From Lachnospiraceae bacterium (GTDB lineage Bacteria > Bacillota > Clostridia > Lachnospirales > Lachnospiraceae), in contig VSNR01000180.1 of assembly GCA_009774345.1 (NCBI GenBank), positions 1 through 8,646 on the forward strand: DNA of 8,646 bases, in the 5' to 3' direction. Positions 6,228 to 8,646 of the stretch are shown one piece after another. Each line of letters starts with the position of its first letter. Within the stretch, counting starts at the first letter, position 1. The notes below the pieces were generated by a model. It saw only the letters and a program-made list of their open reading frames with translations. It ran no database searches and had not been told where the DNA came from. The position numbers were made by a program, and so were the translations under genes.

Positions 6228-7658
6228 ACGCTCCTCCATATCATGATTTTCATTGAAATAATCCTCTAGTGAGAGCAGCAGATTGAGCTGCTCGCATGCC
6301 CGTCCAAAATATCCGGCAGCAATCTTATTTTTTATTAATTTCAGTGCCATTTCAGCCACTACACCGCCCAAATCACACTGAGGCGTTTTGTACAGCCATG
6401 AGAAAATTCTGCCGCGGTAGGTGAGCAGGATGTACTTGAGTCCGCCATCCATCTGCGGCAGCTCCATTGCATCCGTAAAATAATTAAATGACAGGTATTT
6501 GTCAAAAAACACTTCATCAATCACTGCTGCCAACCGTGCTGTCGTATTGTATTCACTATAGTTTTTACTATTTGCCAAACCTTTGACAATGGGTTTAAAA
6601 TACAATGTCTTTGTCAGATTTGGACTCACATCCATCACGATATCGCAGTCTAAAATCTCTACCTCTTTCCCCTTCCGAATCCTAAGATACAAACCATTTC
6701 GAATCATGGGAAGTTCCTCACTCCGGTCGCAGACTGCATAGATTTCCTCCTCCTCCAAATCTATAAACACATTCACATTGCTCTTGCATGCGTGTCCCCA
6801 GAGATAGTCAAAAAACTGGCTTTGCAAAATGACTTGATTCATATCCAGCAGATACGGCGCCGGTGTTTTGCGCTGTTTATTTTCAAGAAATGGTTTTTTG
6901 GCATTCAGTCCCAGATTATTGCTTGGCATGCCCAAGATTGTCCCATTCACTTTCACATTATAGTCATTATTATTATAGATGTTTGGAATGACATATCTTC
7001 TATTCTCCTGTTCATACAATTCTTTGGTCTTCTTCTGGTCCTCATAGACAAAAAAAAGTTTGAGATAGTCTTTGCCTGCATAATCAATTGGTAAAAGTTC
7101 AGGATGCACCAGCCAGTCTTTTATCCATACACTGATTTTATCTATGGCATCGCGGTCAGGTTCACCAAGCTCCTTTACTGCCTGCTGATACAGGTTTCTG
7201 GCTTGTGTTTTGGTGTATTTGCTTTCTGGTTCAGATAGTGTATTGTAATATCCATCAACCACATCTTGTGTCAGTTTTTTCTCGCTAATACTCTCTTTTT
7301 TCACAAAAAAGGCGTACGTTTGATTGGAATGAATGACTTTTTTGGCATCAATTGGTTTATTCATCTCAATCAACTTACTGTTATAATCCAAATAGCGTAT
7401 GTAACGATATCGAGAATCCGTTATTCCCTGTAGCTCACCGCTTTTTTTGTCATACTTGATTTCCAGAGGTGTTTCACAGCGAAAATCTTCGTCCATATGA
7501 ATCAATAGATAGGTGCCATCCTTAGGAACATAATTATCCACCAACAGCTTTATCCGGCATTCCATCTCCGTGTCGGTCCCATCGTTCTCCTCTGAATAAA
7601 CCTGCTCCGCCTCTTTCTTTAATTTTTTCTCAAAAATGTTTATCGCATCATATAACAC
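5853..7658 (-). CDS. cas8b: Cas8b (Csh1/TM1802-like), Cascade large subunit
   Basis: Cas8b is the large subunit that recognises the PAM, opens the target DNA and recruits Cas3. The protein is about 601 aa, in the usual 500-700 aa range for Csh1/TM1802-type Cas8b. Sequence conservation is low, so the call rests on position between cas6 and cas7 (csh2), on length, and on recognisable segments: PAPYLLDMNQVILQSQFFDY in the middle and EYYYAVGQLVSYFLSLSKSA near the C-terminus, the latter typical of the helical tail of this family. I see no CxxC pair, so the zinc finger of some Cas8 proteins seems absent. The frame opens at GTG 7679, but I prefer GTG 7658, which has GGAGGG at 6-nt spacing and gives MLYDAINIFEKKLKK; the longer start (7 residues more, AGGA at 7 nt) remains possible. 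Stop is TAG. The last 124 codons probably also encode Cas11b. Confidence 0.88.
   Translation of the reverse strand: MLYDAINIFEKKLKKEAEQVYSEENDGTDTEMECRIKLLVDNYVPKDGTYLLIHMDEDFRCETPLEIKYDKKSGELQGITDSRYRYIRYLDYNSKLIEMNKPIDAKKVIHSNQTYAFFVKKESISEKKLTQDVVDGYYNTLSEPESKYTKTQARNLYQQAVKELGEPDRDAIDKISVWIKDWLVHPELLPIDYAGKDYLKLFFVYEDQKKTKELYEQENRRYVIPNIYNNNDYNVKVNGTILGMPSNNLGLNAKKPFLENKQRKTPAPYLLDMNQVILQSQFFDYLWGHACKSNVNVFIDLEEEEIYAVCDRSEELPMIRNGLYLRIRKGKEVEILDCDIVMDVSPNLTKTLYFKPIVKGLANSKNYSEYNTTARLAAVIDEVFFDKYLSFNYFTDAMELPQMDGGLKYILLTYRGRIFSWLYKTPQCDLGGVVAEMALKLIKNKIAAGYFGRACEQLNLLLSLEDYFNENHDMEERMGTVQQEFMRHIDMLKEEWTFTDSEYYYAVGQLVSYFLSLSKSAKKPLSMANQFLNAGDDSLIKEKLSQMFIRYDHAIDSSKDSRAKNVISHIMMYEPESKKVLQRELIAGLTAASAFYMKKDE
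6225..6237 (-). promoter_or_regulatory. Internal ribosome site and ATG for Cas11b inside cas8b
   Basis: On the minus strand GGAGGAG (6237-6231), CGT, then ATG (6227-6225). It is encoded by Met-Glu-Glu-Arg-Met codons of cas8b in which both glutamates use GAG, giving the purine-rich ribosome site. Confidence 0.7.
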
Positions 7659-7688
7659 ACAATCCCTCCATTTCTGCACGCTATGTTC

Positions 7689-8390
7689 CTAAACAAACCG
7701 ATATCCCAAGAAGCCGCACCCGCGGCTTCCCATCGTTCCCATCGAGTTGGCCAATGCAAAATACAATACCTTCTGAGCCGTCTCATTGTCCGACACCTGC
7801 ATGGAAACCTTATCTCCCAGCAGCGTGATGCCTTTATAGGGTACACCGACGGCACATTTGCTTTGCAGTTCAATCTGATCGTACAGCGGCAGTTTTTTCT
7901 CGACTTGTTCCCCTGTATAGATTTCATACTGGCGGATTAATCCAGCACACAATTCCTGTTCAAATTCTTCAAACGACATACAGTCGCGCCAGTAACCTTT
8001 GTGATCGGCATTTTTGAGCACAACTGGCGTCAGCGTATGTACTGAGGCAATTGGTCTGTTCGGAATTTGTCTGACTGTCCTTGTCAATCCTTTGACAGCA
8101 TCTGTCTTGTGATCTGCTATGCCCTCTAGCAGATAAGAGAGCAGCATTTGATCAACTGTTCGAATACGGAATTGATAGATCTGATCGCTCTTGTATGCCT
8201 TCATTCCCTTCTCAATCTTGACAGGCAGATCGAAAGAATATCCCTTGATTAAATTCTTCTCATGAAATTCCCGGTAGAAGGCATGTTGCGCCAGATAACT
8301 GTCAATATATTTTGTCAGTTCTGTGTAGATCTTTGGGATTGGTATATCCTGCATGATATATATTTTTAATGTTATCTCATATACTGTCAT
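7689..8390 (-). CDS. cas6: Cas6, pre-crRNA endoribonuclease
   Basis: Cas6 cleaves the repeat RNA to release crRNAs with an 8-nt 5' handle. The 233-aa protein ends with the diagnostic glycine-rich loop NSMGTMGSRGCGFLGYRF (residues 215-232) of the second RAMP fold. H36 or H43 (in YLAQHAFYREFHEKN) is a candidate general acid/base in the region where Cas6 catalytic histidines usually lie. RTVDQMLLSYLLEGI is a typical helix of the first ferredoxin fold. The frame is open up to 8441, but I place the start at 8390 because GGAGG lies 5 nt before this ATG and because the extra 17 codons overlap the promoter. It is the first gene of the operon, stopping with TAG 30 bp before the preferred cas8b start. 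Regulated promoters lie at 8422-8492. Confidence 0.93.
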   Translation of the reverse strand: MTVYEITLKIYIMQDIPIPKIYTELTKYIDSYLAQHAFYREFHEKNLIKGYSFDLPVKIEKGMKAYKSDQIYQFRIRTVDQMLLSYLLEGIADHKTDAVKGLTRTVRQIPNRPIASVHTLTPVVLKNADHKGYWRDCMSFEEFEQELCAGLIRQYEIYTGEQVEKKLPLYDQIELQSKCAVGVPYKGITLLGDKVSMQVSDNETAQKVLYFALANSMGTMGSRGCGFLGYRFV

Positions 8391-8421
8391 TTTTTCCTCC
8401 GTGTTCTCTTGATTTTTTGCC

Positions 8422-8442
8422 AGTGTATATGCTGTATACACT
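8422..8442. promoter_or_regulatory. 21-bp inverted repeat over P1 -10
   Basis: Perfect 8-bp arms AGTGTATA (8422-8429) and TATACACT (8435-8442) flank a 5-bp spacer TGCTG. The right arm is shared with the palindrome at 8437-8455, so the half-site AGTGTA/TACACT occurs three times in alternating orientation (8422, 8437, 8450). This looks like clustered operator half-sites covering the whole P1 core. Confidence 0.6.
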
Positions 8443-8449
8443 TTGTCAA
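8422..8449 (-). promoter_or_regulatory. Proximal cas promoter P1 (sigma-70-like)
   Basis: Read on the minus strand, TTGACA (8449-8444) is a perfect -35 box. After a 16-nt spacer comes TACACT (8427-8422), a 4/6 match to the -10 consensus. Transcription would start near 8415, giving a leader of about 25 nt that contains the GGAGG site of cas6. The -35 box lies inside a 19-bp palindrome and the -10 box is one arm of another inverted repeat, so a DNA-binding regulator could block it. Promoter calls in AT-rich DNA are uncertain, but the position and spacing are good. Confidence 0.6.
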
Positions 8450-8455
8450 AGTGTA
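8437..8455. promoter_or_regulatory. 19-bp palindrome, probable operator over P1 -35
   Basis: TACACTTTGTCAAAGTGTA has perfect 9-bp arms around a single central base. The centre contains the TTGACA -35 box of the opposite strand. The size and position fit a dimeric helix-turn-helix repressor site. No regulator gene is in the window. Confidence 0.6.
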
Positions 8456-8464
8456 CTTGATAGA

Positions 8465-8492
8465 ATAATAGTACAATACATGTCTTTGTCAG
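8465..8492 (-). promoter_or_regulatory. Distal cas promoter P2 (sigma-70-like)
   Basis: On the minus strand CTGACA (8492-8487, 5/6 to the -35 consensus) is followed after 16 nt by TATTAT (8470-8465, 5/6 to the -10 consensus). Its layout mirrors P1: both have TGACAAAG at the -35 box and the same 16-nt spacer, 43 bp apart. The -10 box lies inside the left arm of the 18-bp inverted repeat at 8465-8538. It would start near 8458, upstream of P1. Confidence 0.5.
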
Positions 8493-8538
8493 GAAGCAAT
8501 ATCTAAAGGGATAATTTATCCATGTATTGTACTATTAT
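8465..8538. repeat. 18-bp perfect inverted repeat with 38-bp spacer
   Basis: ATAATAGTACAATACATG (8465-8482) is the exact reverse complement of CATGTATTGTACTATTAT (8521-8538), with 38 bp between the arms. The left arm includes the -10 box of P2. It could be paired operators for a looping regulator, a hairpin in a longer leader transcript, or the ends of a tiny insertion; no flanking target-site duplication is evident to me. The arms are too long and exact for chance in 256 bp, even in AT-rich DNA. Confidence 0.8.
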
Positions 8539-8610
8539 GTCGATATATGTATATTACCATAATTTAACAGATAATACAATAAATAATATACACATTTTAT
8601 ACTTGAAATT

Positions 8611-8631
8611 TATGATAAATGAGTTATCATA
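8611..8631. repeat. 21-bp inverted repeat near the window edge
   Basis: Perfect 8-bp arms TATGATAA (8611-8618) and TTATCATA (8624-8631) flank a 5-bp spacer. The 8-5-8 geometry equals that of the repeat at 8422-8442, but the sequence differs. It may be an operator for this operon or for a gene beyond 8646. The DNA is AT-rich, so chance is a real possibility. Confidence 0.4.
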
Positions 8632-8646
8632 GTTATTTATATATTC

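Larger units (their letters stand above)
8391..8646. other. Non-coding upstream region of the cas operon
   Basis: This 256-bp AT-rich stretch holds no convincing gene on either strand. From cas6 outward it contains the cas6 ribosome site (GGAGG), promoters P1 and P2, three nested or long inverted repeats, and then about 70 bp of very AT-rich DNA (8539-8610) in which I see nothing specific before the repeat at 8611-8631. No CRISPR repeat or repeated 25-37-bp unit is present. Confidence 0.7.

Noticed and set aside
7640..7940. Open frames on both strands across the cas6/cas8b junction
   Set aside because: They lie in alternate frames of cas6, which has a clear family signature there; low-complexity, Arg/Trp/Cys-rich translation is typical of shadow frames.
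1..8390. A novel defence system hidden in the operon
   Set aside because: Every gene maps to a known type I-B Cas family in the usual order; no extra gene is inserted.
8391..8441. N-terminal 17-residue extension of cas6 from ATG 8441
   Set aside because: It would place the start inside the operator/promoter region, upstream of the predicted transcription start; ATG 8390 has GGAGG at 5 nt.
8611..8631. Fur/PerR box at the right edge
   Set aside because: The TGATAA...TTATCA arms recall a Fur box but the spacing is 2 bp too long for the 7-1-7 consensus; kept only as an unassigned inverted repeat.
8391..8646. CRISPR repeat or leader upstream of cas6
   Set aside because: No unit of 25-37 bp recurs and no typical I-B repeat end (ATTGAAAC/ATTTAAAT-like with regular spacing) is present.

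Overview
The window carries one CRISPR-Cas operon of subtype I-B (Csh/Hmari-like variant), all on the minus strand. In transcription order (right to left) it encodes cas6, cas8b (csh1-like), cas7 (csh2), cas5 (cas5h-like), cas3, cas4, cas1 and the first 24 codons of cas2, which runs off the left edge. The DNA is AT-rich, most starts have strong GGAGG-type Shine-Dalgarno (SD) sequences, and TTG and GTG starts occur. This suggests a low-GC Firmicute, probably a clostridium (Lachnospiraceae-like). That placement is an inference from style and protein resemblance, not from a marker gene.

Layout: 8391-8646 is a non-coding, AT-rich upstream region with two likely sigma-70-type promoters, each overlapping an inverted repeat. 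Then follow cas6 (8390-7689), cas8b (7658-5853), cas7 (5840-4890), cas5 (4883-4167), cas3 (4192-1613), cas4 (1623-1114), cas1 (1095-97, interrupted) and cas2 (72-1, partial). Gaps are 30 bp or less and two junctions overlap, so the genes look like one transcript with translational coupling. No terminator, transposon, tRNA/rRNA or CRISPR repeat array is visible inside the window.

How the genes work together (family knowledge): Cas6 cuts the CRISPR transcript into crRNAs. Cas8b, Cas7, Cas5 and a small Cas11 subunit form Cascade around the crRNA. Cas3 is recruited to shred target DNA. Cas4, Cas1 and Cas2 acquire new spacers. The sequence supports a separate Cas11b made from an internal start in cas8b, with a GGAGGAG ribosome site 3 nt before an in-frame ATG.

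The system itself is a known class, not a new one. The oddities are: (1) an in-frame amber (TAG) codon in cas1 exactly between its two domains, followed one codon later by ATG, so adaptation may be dead, split-protein or readthrough-dependent; (2) cas6, cas8b and cas7 all lie in one reading frame separated only by TAG codons; (3) overlapping promoter/inverted-repeat architecture that looks like an operator-controlled cas promoter.
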